64,000 nucleotides of DNA from Diphasiastrum complanatum (GCA_029204225.1 CM055093.1:47502354-47566353); one strand, 5' to 3'. Counted from the stretch's first letter, positions 47,630-60,522 are shown. Made by a program: numbers and translations. The notes: generated by a model not told the origin, from the sequence alone.

Positions 47630-50600
47630 GAGTAAATCACATGTACAACACCACATTTAGACCCATATCCAAATCACTCTTAATTAACCTATAGATCTAT
47701 CAAAACAGATCTGTTAACTCTGCAAGCAATTGTCAAACACAATACTTTATCACATGTCTATGTTCAACAACTAGGTTAAGTGCACCAAATAACCTTAGTA
47801 ACCAGGAATACATAGTAGATCCACACAAGATTAATCGTGCACATATGAGAAAAATCTCACTATGACCCACTACATAAACACACATGTCTTTATCTGGCAG
47901 ATTCCTCCAAAATCCGCAAATGTTACTCACATATCTCACTGAGAATCTTGTAACTCAGCTACAGAAGTTTCTATTTCTCTTGAGTAAATAACATATCTAG
48001 AAAATATCTGAAGTGAATAATTCCACATCTCAAGTTTTCCAACCATCATACTTTTATCCTCAAAATTCCTTCAACCAATCAACCTACTTTAGATCTTAGT
48101 GCACCAACTAAGATTAGGCTGACTTATACAGACATCTTTGGACAAAAGGTTCAGATTAAAGCTTTATTCCACTGATCCAATCCATAACTAAATGGTATTT
48201 GATAGCTAATCAGTGAATCTTAATTCAATCTTTACCACTACTTCCCATATTCATGAATATCTCACAACTCAAAAACTCCCAAATCTCATCTAGTTCCAGA
48301 TTATTCAAAATAATCACTAGAGATTTTTTCTATTCCACTGGATAGTTCCACCATTGCACACAAACTAGATTCCACAAAAGAAATCTATGCAACTAGTTGA
48401 TCCCATGAAAGTTTGATTCTTATCATTTTCTTCTCCCCCTTTAAAAGGAATTTCACAATTTTGATAAAAAAGTTCCTAGGAGACAACGTATAAGATATCA
48501 AAGATTCAAAAAAGTCAGTAATGAGTATTCAATACTATTACAAACCGGACTTTTTCCCTTAAAATCATAAAATATCTTATCCCGAGTGATAGAAACATTA
48601 CTCTCAATAATCAACTATCAAAAAGAGATAATCATTTGGGCTTAGGAAGTCTAAATTCCACTTAATCATTCGAAACATTAATTGATTCTGAGCTATATTC
48701 ACAAACCTGAAATGGAAGCATGAATTCATATAACTTAAACAGTCCCTCAGAATCGAGTTCTACACTGGAAGGAATCATATGAATCTCAATCCAATTGTCT
48801 CGTATATAAGAAATTCCTAGAAAGTAGAGGTTTAAATTATAAGAGAAATAGCTTTTAAGGGTTTCCGATCTAGAATTTATGAGATATCATTGAGGGTCCG
48901 GATCTATATCTCATAACTTTTCCAAATATCCTAAATAGGCTTTACCAATGCTTTCAACTGTTAGCATTACTATTAATGTAAATACTACCCATTGGCCTAC
49001 AGATCATTATCACACAAGAATTTCCTTTTTGAAATCACTGATGTCTCATACCATCAGTTTTCTCTCCAAGAAAGTCCTTTGCTTTTATATCTGATCAACA
49101 GAAAATCAGAAAAATTATCTATCCATCCTATACCTAATATAGGATCCGATCTTCAAAAAGATCTTTAACCGCATTTTCTGATAATCCAGAGATCTCATAA
49201 CTTCATCTGGATTTCCAATACCATATATGCACATATCTATTCCACCAAGTACTGGAGTACCCCCAAATTTGTTCCAAATGAATTGCAATAATCCATTAAC
49301 AAAATTGTGATTTAACAAGAATCCGCACATGGCTTTATTGTCACATAAATAACCCATCTGGCTGGTACTATACTCCCAACTTCCTATCATTTGAGAGTTA
49401 CAACTCTTAGGAATAAGGCTCATTACAATACAAATGTGAACCAAGTGTCATTCTCGTTCCATGTCACAAATTTCCATAACAAAATAGGGTCAACTCATGG
49501 TCCTATAGATATACAAAATAAATTCAACTTAGTGAATTCAAAAAATTGGTGCTTTGCAATTTCCAACTAGGGATTATTAACCAATCCAAATTACACAACA
49601 TTGTCACATTTACCTACACACGTGTTTCATTGTCTTCCTTCCTTAGATTTTTCGGTCACCCGAAAATTCTTTTAGCTAAGGTCCCCAAAAATTCCATCGA
49701 CACAAGTAAATGCTAGGCTATTTCCTTTTTGACCACACCAGTCAATTTTCATTACTTCGTTAAAATTGCCTGAATCAATGGAAAATCAATAAAATTTGGT
49801 CTCGGGTATTCTTTACGATATTCGATACACTTGTTTTTTTTTTTTCTATTCGAATATAGAACTACCTCCAAAAGATTACGACCTCATCCCATTAATTCAT
49901 TTTAACAAGTATTAGAAAAGCTTTAGTTTGCCCAATCTTAAAGATCAAAATTATTTAAGATAAGCCTATCGGCGCACATCGAGTCCAAAAGGAAGAACCG
50001 AAAATATCGTTTAACTCAATTAACTAGGAATATTGCTACTCCAGAGTTAAACCGATAAAAAGCACAGTACCAGGGACCCAAACTTCCCACTAACTGGGTA
50101 CTTGCCTTGAGAACCAAACCACACCATTATTTTGTCAAGATCAGTTTAACAAAAATTTAGACCGATTATACAGCTTGACACTAAACAATAGTATTAAGCT
50201 CTCAAAAACTAGGCTTATAGGTAACTGTCAAGTTGATAAGGCCTCAAGCATGCATATTGCCCATGGAGAAGAAAAAACTAAATTTCTCCTTCCAAGACCG
50301 GAAAGTTACTTTCAAAACGACAAGGTTACTGCATTGACTACCGAGCACCAAGAAACCAAAGTTCCTCTAACTGGGTGCTTGTAATTAAAATTTTCGATTT
50401 GTTTCCGAATCAAAATTTGGAACCAACTTAAAAATTACCACTTGTCAAGCCCTAAGAAAACCTCGGTCAACCGGCATGCAAAGCATCAATTGGACATTCA
50501 TGCAATTTCTCAAACTGCTGTCCAATCGGTAACATGCACGAAATCAACTATAAGCACCCAAAAAAAAAAAACCATGGACAAGGCAAAAGTCTAGACCCCC

Positions 50601-50708
50601 ACAAGGCCTCACATGAAAAACTTAAAACCCTAATAGGTTTTTGTAAGAGAAAAGGGAGGCCAGCTCTTAGCTATAGTCGCCGCCAGCATCGAGGGAAGGG
50701 AGGCTGCA

Positions 50709-50746
<38 letters not shown>

Positions 50747-52018
50747 GTTTCACAACACAAGAGGGAATAATACTCGTCGACCCTCAACCTTGCTCCAATA
50801 ACAGGAAATCAACACTTCCCACAATGCGACTAGCCTCAGCTCATTTGGTATTTTCAACAAGCACGCCAACAAGCATGCAACAACCGCTCACAGGCTTCTC
50901 GGCCAATCCCCTGAATGAAATCAGATCAAAGGCTCGAATCTTCAGTTGGAAAGGAGTCTCGGAAACCTACCAATGGCCCTACAGCCCGTTTCAAACTTGC
51001 TCCCGTCGCAACTCCAGAATAATGACTTCCATGTGAAAAGAACTGCAAACAGCCTACGCTGTCACAGCAGCCAAGAAGTCTTCCAAGAAGCATTTTTCAA
51101 AAAACGTCTCTTAGCATTCAATCTGCGACCTACTCAGGGAAACTAATTCGTTTCCAGACAGATCTAAACACCATGGATTCATGACTGAATCAAATATCAG
51201 GTTCCCAACACTGATTGGGATCCACAATCATTTTATAGAAATCCAATGGAGTTACTATCCACCATAAGAGCATAAGCACTCTCTAGTAACAAAAAACCAG
51301 AATCTTCTCTCAGTGGAAACAGGTAGAGAGCAAAGCTGAAAGCATTCTTCTGCAGGGTTACAACTCTTCAACAAGAATTGCATGCAGGCAGCGAGCCACA
51401 ATCCAAGAAAAGCTTCACAGAATCACAACTGCATGCAACACTTTTTCCCAAGTCCTAATCTGCTTTTTTAGAGAATCCACAAATTCCAAATCCATTCCAT
51501 GATTTCTAGTTTGCATAAAATACAAGAGGATTAAACATATAAATCCTTAATTCCTCACATGCAAACCAAAAAATTCAAGATTTCCAGTAGCAATCAGTTT
51601 ATGCAGGATAAATTGATTCCATGCCAATCTATCAATAAACCTCTTGCTGCCCAATCTGAATCAAACTGTACAAACCATTATGGACTCATGCAAATCATTC
51701 ATCTTAAAAAAACAGATTTGAACAAGAAAGTGGATCTACACATGCAGATCATTCTACTTCAAATGGAAATTTTCTCAAGGCTTCAGAAAATAAGAATGAA
51801 TTCCTCACTAATTCACAGTAGCTCTAAAAAAAATCAAACAAGGAGAAGAGCACTCTACCACCAAGTTTGGAAAGCATGCTTTACACAAGAATTAGAGAAT
51901 CCAAACCCAATTTCCCTTGAAAAACAGCACTCCAACCGGGATGTGAATCCAAGTGCGTTCCAATTCCGATTTGATGTAGAACTTCTCTCCATCCCATTCA
52001 AAAACCACATCTTAGTCG
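47630..52018 (-). mobile_element. non-coding interior of a minus-strand LTR element
   Basis: No protein domain is visible in ~4.4 kb. On the minus strand a good PBS lies at 52,031-52,019 and a PPT-like tract (tttaaagggggagaag) at about 48,447-48,432. This suggests a large non-coding LTR derivative (LARD-like). A candidate 3' LTR left of 48,430 does not visibly match the LTR at 52,033, so the structure is unproven. A (GA)n array is at 50,709-50,743. Confidence 0.4.
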
Positions 52019-52031
52019 GGCTCTGATACCA
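52019..52031 (-). other. primer-binding site, minus strand
   Basis: Minus strand TGGTATCAGAGCC, one base from the LTR end ...CCTTACA. Confidence 0.88.
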
Positions 52032-52032
52032 A

Positions 52033-52541
52033 TGTAAGGATCACTAGGGACAAACCCCTAAGATGAGGATAGGAGAACACAAGAGAGACTGTGGAACAAA
52101 ACCACCCAACCAAACCTAGATCCCTCCTAGAGAATCCTCCTGGATCTAGCCCCCAGGCTATGCCAATGTGACAACAAGAGGAGAAGAGCTCATCAGGTAA
52201 TCTAGACCAAGTCGTCGACAGAATAATCACTACTTCAATATATAGAGAGTAGGATCCTATGCATGAGCACATGCAATTCCCATGCAGGTCAACTATAAAT
52301 AGGTCACAGCTCTTCATGCATACCTCCTGCCTATATCAGTCACATGTACATGCACTACTCCATATGTCTCAATTAGAGTGTCTAGGTCCTCTCAAGGTCA
52401 TTAGTCACCAATAGGCCTCGATGTGGAATAAAATCTAGGCGTGACCAATAAACTCAAATACTGGAGGGTCGGTCTACCATATTAGGACTATTCCAAGTCC
52501 TTTACTGAATATGGCCATAATACCTTGATCTTACGAAGCTG
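52033..52541 (-). mobile_element. 5' LTR (3' part) of the minus-strand element
   Basis: Its plus-strand left border TGTAAGGATCACTAGGG is the reverse complement of an LTR end (...CCTTACA) next to the PBS. The distal border is not clear because another LTR begins at 52,542. Confidence 0.5.
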
Positions 52542-53352
52542 TGTGAAAAATTGTCAAAAATCTATCTTGGTTATTTTATGATTTTATGTTTGTGAGTACA
52601 TTTTACATGTGTGGAGCATGTTCCCACATGTGTAAAATAGTTAGAAATAGTTTATAATGTTGAATTTAGGGGTATCATAAAGATTTTGTGTCAAGCATCT
52701 TGATAGGGCCAATTTTGGCTTTAGAGGTCAAATGGTCAAGTACACATGTTTTGTCTTTATTAAGCCAAAATTCAATTGTGATGTAACTCAAGCTAGTTTC
52801 TTACACATGTCAAGTTTAGGTTTGATGAGTGATGCACCCTATATGGTGGCACAAGTCAAAAGGTCCAATCATAAAAGAGAGATGTGTTGGAAGGGTCCAA
52901 TCAAAAGTGAGGGATGTTGCATCACACATCCAATAGGATTAGAGAGGCTATGTTTAAGGGGTCCAATAGGAATTAAGCTTGGATCTCCACGAGTTTCTAT
53001 ATGTACTTTCATTCCCTTTATTAATGAATTAGAGATCTATGAGTTTTTTGAGCCAATATGGAGATTTGCCAATTTTGCTTGTATTGTCTTCTCTCTCTAG
53101 ATGAGCCCAAAAGTGGTATTTTCTCTCTCCACTTGAGGAGAGGAGCTTGTTGGGAGTTAGAGTATTTCATGAAGTCTTCCACACATGTGAAACACCTTTT
53201 GGTAATGAATGAATGCATGTAGAATGGTCTTTTTGCCTTAGATCTTGTCATTGATCTTGGATTTCAATCAATAGGTGATCTATAGTGCATGAGCCAAGCT
53301 TAGAAGATCAATTTCACACATTAGGACATTCTCACATGTTTGAATTTTCACA
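52542..53352 (+). mobile_element. LTR of the second copia family, isolated
   Basis: Starts TGTGAAAAATTGTC and ends GAATTTTCACA, the expected TG...CA with short inverted ends. The 3' ~215 bp match 36,833-37,045. Middle sequence recurs inverted at 54.06-54.66 kb. No PBS follows it, as in a solo LTR, but the flanking pentamers (agctg and gttag) do not match, so recombination between two insertions is possible. CACATGTG-type palindromes lie near 52,605, 52,625 and 53,185. Confidence 0.7.
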
Positions 53353-53399
53353 GTTAGTACTCATTATACAAATAATCATATCAAAATTTTGAATCGCCT

Positions 53400-53790
53400 T
53401 AGCTGTCTTAGAGAAAAACATGTGCATATCTCTCTGCCCCTTAGCCCAATCCATACCACCCAAGTAATCTATGTCATTTATAGCATACGAAGTAGTAGTA
53501 TGGTATATGTTGGCCAAATATTTTGGTCTGCTTTTGTACGTTTTCAAGAACATGTTTGAGAGGCTAGAAGAGTACATAGCCAAGTTCCCTAAAGAAGAGT
53601 TAAAACCTTTGTACACTACCAAATGTGGTGCTCGTTGTCCTACTTTTAATACTCCTAACTTTTTTCGCCCTAGTAATAATGTTCTCTCTAGGATGTTTGC
53701 TTATAAAAATTACATAAGGAGTTTATCTAATTTGGATCGTGTTATGGTATTTCACATTCTCACTTCTATCAAGTTAAAACTCTTTTAAGT
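53400..53790 (+). other. unrecognised coding-like segment
   Basis: The plus-strand frame 53,471-53,788 reads VWYMLAKYFGLLLYVFKNMF, then KFPKEELKPLYTTKCGARCP and NVLSRMFAYKNYIRSLSNL. It has protein-like composition, but I recognise no family. An overlapping minus-strand frame (53,332-53,622) is equally open. Confidence 0.25.
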
Positions 53791-53825
53791 CTCTTTATAA
53801 ATTTCAAAGCTAATGTTAAAACTAA

Positions 53826-54065
53826 ATGTTTTACCTCTATAAAGATCTACCCATCACAATTTTTACTTCACCTAATATTGATGAAAGTAGGTTGAGCTCT
53901 ATTCTTAGAAAGCTTGTACATGTCCCCTTGGACAAAAGAACCAAGGAGGATCCATCATCCATGAAGGGGATCATGGTAGGTTATGGAAATGCAAGCAAAG
54001 GTTATAAAATCTACATTCCCTCTTCTCAAAAGGTTGTCATTTCTAGAGATATCATTTTTTGTTGA
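53826..54065 (+). pseudogene. copia integrase C-terminal fragment
   Basis: HVPLDKRTKEDPSSMKGIMV followed by GYGNASKGYKIYIPSSQKVV and ISRDIIF is the conserved segment after the copia integrase core (consensus 'V...KR.K.DP.s.kcif.GY....KGYr.y.p...k...srdv.F'). It stops at 54,063 and runs into an inverted LTR fragment, so it is a rearranged scrap. Confidence 0.8.
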
Positions 54066-54660
54066 GACTACATATAGAAACTCGTGGAGATCCAAGCTTA
54101 ATTCCTATTGGACCCCTTAAACATAACCTCTCTAATCCTATTGAATGTGTGATGCAACATCCCTCACTTTTGATTGGACCCTTCCAACACATCTCTCTCT
54201 TATGATTGGACCCTTTGACTTTTGCCACCACATAGGGTGGTGCATCACTCATCAAACCTAAACTTGACATGTGTAAGCAACTAGCTTGAGTTACATCACA
54301 ATTGAATTTTGGCCTAATCATGACAAAACATGTGTGCTTGACCATTTGACTTCTAAAGCCAAATGCTTTGTCATAGGATGAATCATCATGCAAATTTGAC
54401 ACTTGGATCAAACTTTCTATTTGGTCCATTTTCCTACTATATGGAGATCTACTAAGAAACCTTCTAGAAGTCAAAATTCGCCTACTTCAGCTTATTCCAC
54501 ACGTGTGAGCAAACCTCTACACATGGGATGTGACACCTAATCTAATGATGTGGCTCATGCAATCAATAGATTGATGTCATGTGTCATATGACTAGAAAAC
54601 TAGATTTTAGCCTTTTTAGCCACTAGAACTTGAATTAAATCATATGTACAACCTATATGA
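54066..54660 (-). mobile_element. inverted fragment of the second-family LTR
   Basis: The reverse complement contains 'aattaagcttggatctcc', 'aggattagagaggttatg' and 'tgtgttggaagggtcca', found at 52.73-53.0 kb. It also contains 'agctgaagtaggc' and 'gttgtacatatgattt', found in the 5.6-6.3 kb LTR. It links these copies as one family, in inverted orientation relative to 52.5-53.35 kb. Confidence 0.8.
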
Positions 54661-54719
54661 CTATGGTACATGACAGTGTGCATGTGCATGCATTGATTTC
54701 TCAAAAACTTGATATCTTT

Positions 54720-56360
54720 ACAATTCTCTGGACTGCTTTTAGGGTTCCTAGCTTGAACGCACATTTCTTTATGCATACTGAATTGCTTGGAGCCCAATTT
54801 GTTGGTGTGGGTTCGTCTCGTGCAACACTGAATGGAACAGACGACATGCAAGACGGAGCCTGTTCGGGAATACTGAACCACTTTTTGAAAATGCCAAAAA
54901 GTAGTCCATTTACTGTGCCCTAGTGGCGTTCCTCTCGACATGAAGGGCGTTTTCAAGCATATGACATCGGAATTGAGCAACAATTGGTCCCACGAACCTA
55001 AAGACACCTACCGTTTGAGGTTCTGACTATTTTTGACTGAATCTGACCAATTTTTGGTTCGATGGGCCTAGAATCCTAGGACTACATTTAGGGTTTCTTG
55101 TTCGAATGGACATTTTGCTATGAGTAGTGAACCGTTTGGAGCCCGGTTTATTCTCAACGTGTAGCATAGGACAAAACAAAGGGTTTGAAAAACAAACTCC
55201 GTCGGTGACACTAGACCAATTCTTGGGAATGTTAAAAAGTAGTCCATTTAATGGCATTCCCCCCAACAGAAAGGACAAACAACATCGAAATTGAGTTACA
55301 AATGGTCCTGTGGATTTGTGTCAAGCCTACAAATTTGTGGACACCTCCCGTTCGAAGTTTTGATCGTTTTTGACTGAATTCGACCAATTTATGACTCGAC
55401 GGGCCTAGAATCCCAATACTATGTTTAGAATTTACGGTTTGGACACACGTTTCACTGTGAGTACTGAACCATTTGGAGCATAGTTTAGTGTTGTAGGTTC
55501 ATATCAGTGTGAAGCACAGGACGAAATAGACGGTCTGAAAAACGGACTTCATTCGACGACACTAGACTGGCTCTCGAGGATGTTGAAAAGTAGTCCATTT
55601 AGTGGCAGAAAGAACATTTTCAAACAAACGACGTTGGAATTGGGCTGCAAATAATCCTATGGATTTGTGTCGAACCCACAAACCTATGGATATCTCCCGT
55701 CCGAAGTTCTGACCATTTTTTACTGAATCCATCCAATTTCTGGCTCGATGGCCCTAGAATCCCAGGACTGTGTTTAGGGTTTCTGGTTCGAACGCACATT
55801 TTATTGTGAGAACTGAACTGTTTGGAGCCCGATTTAGTCCTGTAGGTTCATCTCAGCGTGCAGCACAAGTCGGAATAGACTTCCTGCAAAATGGGCTCCG
55901 TTCGTTAACACTGGACCATTTTTTGGGAATGCTAGAAAGTGGTTCATTTAGTGGCATCCCCCCCCGACAGAAAGGGCGGTTTCGGACAACCGACATCGAA
56001 ATTGAGCTGCAAATGGTCTTGTCGGTTCTGTCGAGCCCATGATCCTATGGACACCTCCCGTCCGAATTTTTGACTATTTTTTACTAAATCCGATCAATTC
56101 TTGTGGCTCGACAAGCCTAGAATCCCAACACTACGTTTAGAATTTTCGGTTCAGACGCATGTTTCGCTGTGAGTACTGAACCATTTGGATTCTAGGTGCA
56201 GCACAGGACGGGTGCCTCCTATCCAAGGTTCTAACTATTTCTCATTGAATGTGACCAATTCCTGGCTCGACGGGCCTAGAATCCCATAACTGCATTTAGG
56301 GTTTCTGATCCGAACGCATGTTTCTCTGTGAGTACTGAACCGTTTGGGGCCTAGTAAAAA
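54720..56360. repeat. diverged ~345-bp tandem repeat array, 5-6 units
   Basis: The anchor 'gagtactgaaccgtttggagcc' recurs at about 54,774, 55,124, 55,459, 55,808, 56,171 and 56,329. The anchor 'tagtccattta' recurs at 54,902, 55,240, 55,591 and about 55,940. Spacing is 335-363 bp until a shortened last unit. Several units carry TTTAGGGTTT (a telo-box in reverse) near their start. Units differ at many sites, so the array is old. No coding function is evident. Confidence 0.85.
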
Positions 56361-57352
56361 ATCTTCTCAGATGCTTCAATTTTTTAGAGAGTCTTCAAAG
56401 CAGATTTTGCATCAGTAAAGATGATCCATCTTTTGTGCACTAACCTCATACTTGTTTTTTATATTTGCAAACTCACATTCTCAAAATCCCATGTGTATCA
56501 ACTGAGTATAATTCTTTCTTTGTATGCATTTCATATTTTGGACAATGTCTGTAGAGCTACTTTTAAGAAAGGAACTTCCCTATTTTGATTTTTGCCACCA
56601 AGTAATGATATTTTCACTATATACTCACTTTTGTATAGCTGATTTTCTAACATATGTACTTCAAATACTGTTGTTCTAATAGGTTTGATCATTAGTTAGA
56701 TTACTTAAAGAAACATGCAGGAAGTTAACCATTGAGTTGGTTTTTCAACTGTCCAGCAATATGAGGATATCTATTAGAAGGTGTTCTATCTTTTAGCTAT
56801 CACTGGTTGTTTTAAGGAGAATTAGTATCTTGATTACTATCTAGCCCTTCAATCTTGTCAAACATGTGCACTGCAGGCTGAAATTTCTCTTAACTGTTAG
56901 TCCCTTGTAGATAATATAATAGAGGTAATCATAAATCTTATGTTTTCTTGATCATTTTGTCAAAAGCTCATGTTTATTCTGAAATATTTCTAGACTACAT
57001 CTCTGATCTGAGAGCCAGCTTGTCCTCTACAGATCTGGTCATTGCCAATGGTCTGTCACTACTTATTAAGTGCTAAAGAGAACCATGTTTTTTGTCCTTT
57101 GTATCATGAGAGCTGATGTCCATAAAGAGTCACTGCCCGCAGCTATAGGCTATTCATCGTTGAGTATGAATGATTTATTGTGCCTTCAAGTCTATCAACT
57201 GATAAAACCCTAAGTGCTACTTCTTAAATACAATCAAAATATCTGAGTGCCACTAGCAACAACAACTATGTGAGAGCGATCTACTTTGATCCAATTCGGA
57301 AATCAATGAGTGCTATTTGAAGGAGTCTTTGGAGTATCACCTGAGAAATCCT
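56361..57352. other. no gene seen
   Basis: AT-rich sequence. On the minus strand near 57,250-57,350 a few codons (ENVEDFSGDTPKTPSNST) could extend the ARF pseudogene, but this is not supported by any motif. Confidence 0.4.
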
Positions 57353-58066
57353 CTACATTCTCATGATTGTTGCTATTCCATCGTTGAGCCAAATATTCTT
57401 TGAGAAAATCCACTGGCTGTTGCGTTCAGATATTTCGAGACATTGGTCACCAATCATCCCCATGAAGCTCTCACCAACAAAACAGATCAGCAGTTCACTT
57501 GGCACACAATTTGATGAATTTGGAAATGTCCAGTGGGATGCACCAAAGATGCCAAAACATCCAATCTCTGTGGGAGACAGGCGATGTCGAGAGCATGTGA
57601 GCATTCAGCCAGCAAGAGGATGCTCATTAGGGTTTCAGATTTGTTGCATAACAACGTGTGTCTAGCATACCATATGCTATATTGTACATAGTATAATGCA
57701 TTCAACAATCAAGAGGAGTTTCATCAAAAATTTAGATATGATGCATAGCTATGTTTCTTTTAGCATAACATAGGCTACTTTGAGCATGTAACTTATGATA
57801 AGCATTTAAGTGGATGCTCATTGGGGTTTTGGAACTATAACATACCATTGTTGCTGCTACCAACCTGGATGAGCATTGTAGCGACTTGGAAGACTCCCAG
57901 TAGAGGGAATTCCCACCTCCCTCTCCATTATTGCTGGGCATTGATCTTCTCACACCCACACAAAGCTCCCTCCTAGCGTTGTGCAGAAACACAATGGCAT
58001 CCCCTGCCACCAATTTCTTCTGATTCACAAAAGTGATCCACCGTCTCCTTGACGTAGATACACCAT
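57353..58066 (-). pseudogene. auxin response factor (ARF) B3/ARF-domain fragment
   Basis: The minus strand reads RRRWITFVNQKKLVAGDAIV, then FLHNARRELCVGVRRSMPSN. This is the end of an ARF B3 DNA-binding domain (family pattern W-x-x-FVNQKKLVAGDxIVFLR...GxLxVGIRR). About 60 codons on, VAATMVCYSSK may correspond to the start of the auxin-response domain. Further left, GESFMGMIGDQCLEISERNS, QWIFSKNIW resembles the class C (ARF10/16/17) 'WFMGTI...W..SPWR' segment, weakly. ARFs bind auxin-response elements in promoters. Frameshifts and stops separate the pieces, and there is no start, dimerisation domain or visible miR160 site. The repeat cluster at 58.86-59.41 kb suggests capture by a transposon. 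Confidence 0.7.
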
Positions 58067-58858
58067 CAATGAGTGGCTGAAGAAAATTTCTTCAAAACAA
58101 TGACTAGCAATCTAAGAAAGAATAAAATTTAGATGACAAAGAAGTATAAGTACTAGGACAGATCCGTGCCATTCTACTCCCTAAGTATAACATATGATTG
58201 TTACGCATATCCATGCTATCTACGATCATAATACAAGAGTCCTTACTATTACTTTTAGTGATCAAATCTTATTTTCGGGTACTTTCATTTGATTTAAGTG
58301 TGGTCTTATGTCGTTACTTGCTTTTGAACAAGGGAAGTTGAAAAAATAGAAAAAAAAACCACGGAATGAAAGTCTAAACTTATGTAGAGTGCATGTCTAT
58401 CATAGTTTTTATGGAGCCAAAACCACCATGCTTACCGTAGTTGTGAAGAGTAAATTTAAACTCGAAGTGTGTACCTGAATAGTTGCAGACGTAGCTTCTT
58501 GAGAGGCAGCCATAGTAGATTTTTATAGCCTGACTGAGTTTTTACTATTTTAGGATATAAGAAGGCCAAGAAATTGTGGAGTGAGCGTATTGCCTTGAAA
58601 AGTTATGCAGAACGAGCTTTACACAACATCTTTTGAATACGTAAGTTAATTTACAAAGCAGAGGTCTAGTTGGTTGCATATCTTTCAATAAAGAGTATTT
58701 GGTTCAGGAAAGAACCACGTAATATTTTGATGAAGCTGGAGCAGTATGAGAAAGCTATAGCCTGAGATATCATAAGCTTCATACTATGAGGCCACATAAT
58801 GTATGAATATCTCAAAAAGAGCACATAAGTAAGAGTTATGCATGCATGTGTCCATCCT
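58067..58858. other. no gene seen
   Basis: Spacer between the ARF fragment and the GTCCATCGCTGGAC repeat cluster. No motif recognised. Confidence 0.4.
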
Positions 58859-59406
58859 TCCATTGCTAGTTGGAGGAGGCTACAGAAGTTCAAGATTCTA
58901 TGAACAGATAGTGCAAGTTCATTGTCCATCGCTGGACAATTAGCCATGTATGAATAAGTAGTATTATCAACTGAAGAGGAGACCCTCCTCCTGTCCATCG
59001 CTGGAACAACAGGTCTGTAAGTGTAGATTTGGTGTTTAAAAGTGAGTTTACCAAGTATTTGTGATCCATCGCTAGAAGGCACAAAGCGATATTGATATAT
59101 CGTCTTCATATGAGCAATTATCAACGAACTGTCCATCGCTGGACAATGATCTGTCCATCACTCGACAGTGCTCATTCCTACTCACAGAAGAGTGTGAAAT
59201 ATGTGTAGGAGTGAGGCAACCCTCCATCGCTACTCACTGAGTCAGAAGGAGTAAGTAAAAAGCATGAAAAAGTTGTGGTTACATCATTGCTATCACCTAT
59301 GATTTCAGAGAATTATCACATACTTTGAAACTGTCCATCGCTGCCCTTTGAGACAGGGTGGACGGTTTCAAGCAACCAAACATGTCATTGTTGTCCATCA
59401 CTAGAC
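58859..59406. repeat. cluster of GTCCATCGCTGGAC motifs
   Basis: About nine copies of a semi-palindrome in 550 bp, all in the same orientation. Positions: 58,859 (weak), 58,924, 58,993, 59,064, 59,131, 59,153, 59,222, 59,333 and 59,393. Best copies are full matches (58,924 and 59,131). Copy-to-copy spacing is often 60-75 bp. This resembles subterminal transposase-binding repeats. No flanking terminal inverted repeat was identified. Confidence 0.75.
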
Positions 59407-59838
59407 CTCAATGTGTTTTTGCCCTATCATATCCTTAACAAGGTTTAGAAAGATGGATGGCATATCAAATCCGATCATTATTACAACAACCTTCTCCGGA
59501 GAGTAGAGTAAATGTAAACGTAATGTAAGAAAGAAGCAAATACATACCGTAAGCTATTAGATTGCTGATCCGTATGTAGGTAGGGCACACTTTCAGCAAG
59601 TATCAAAGGAGCAAAGTTCTTCACCGGTGTTGTAAAGCAAAAATGGTTGAGAGGAGCATGTACTTATAGTGCCCAAAAGGGTAGTAACCTGGAAGGAGAG
59701 AGTGGGAGTGGGAAACTCTATTTTCCTCCAAATCATTTTAAATCGACCAAACCAATTTAAATATTTGTGGGAAAACCTTCTTAAGTAGAAAAAGTTCCAT
59801 CATGTGCAAGGATATAGTAAAAAAAAACCTTGTAAATA

Positions 59839-59993
59839 TGAGGTAGCGGTACAACAATGTCTGTCCACATTTTCTGTTTTAATATAGTAGGGTAGGACTG
59901 AACAAAGGAGCATCCATGAGGTAGCGGTACATCAATGTCTATCCACGTTTTCTGTTTTAATATAGTAGGGTAATACTGAACAAAGGAGCATCC

Positions 59994-59997
<4 letters not shown>
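59839..59997. repeat. ~78-bp tandem duplication
   Basis: The unit 'gaggtagcggtac...gtctatccacgttttctgttttaatatagtagggta...ggagcatccat' occurs twice head-to-tail, with about five differences, just before the GA array. Confidence 0.9.
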
Positions 59998-60285
<288 letters not shown>

Positions 60286-60522
60286 TGCCCTTGGGCACAT
60301 AAGACAAAGAAAAAGTACATAAGTAAGGAGTATTGTCCATGCCGAACTAATTTCAACTAAAACTAAAACAGAAATAAATAAAACCAAAGCTTAAGCTCCA
60401 GCTATGGTGAGGGTACAAAAGCCGTAGCTTAACCACCAGCTACGCAGAGGAATAATACTCACTAACTGATAGAAAAAAACTGTGTGATCTGGTGTGACCG
60501 AGAGATGTCACACCAAGTGTCT

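Noticed and set aside
51559-52026. 155-codon plus-strand frame
   Set aside because: Antisense to the leader of a minus-strand LTR element next to its PBS; no domain seen.
52732-53100. Frame with similarity to the minus-strand frame at 54,052-54,474
   Set aside because: The similarity is between LTR copies at DNA level; it is not a conserved protein.
52542-53352. Clean solo LTR with target duplication
   Set aside because: Flanking pentamers agctg and gttag do not match.
53332-53622. Minus-strand open frame DYLGGMDWAKGQRD
   Set aside because: Overlaps an equally open plus-strand frame; no motif supports either strand.
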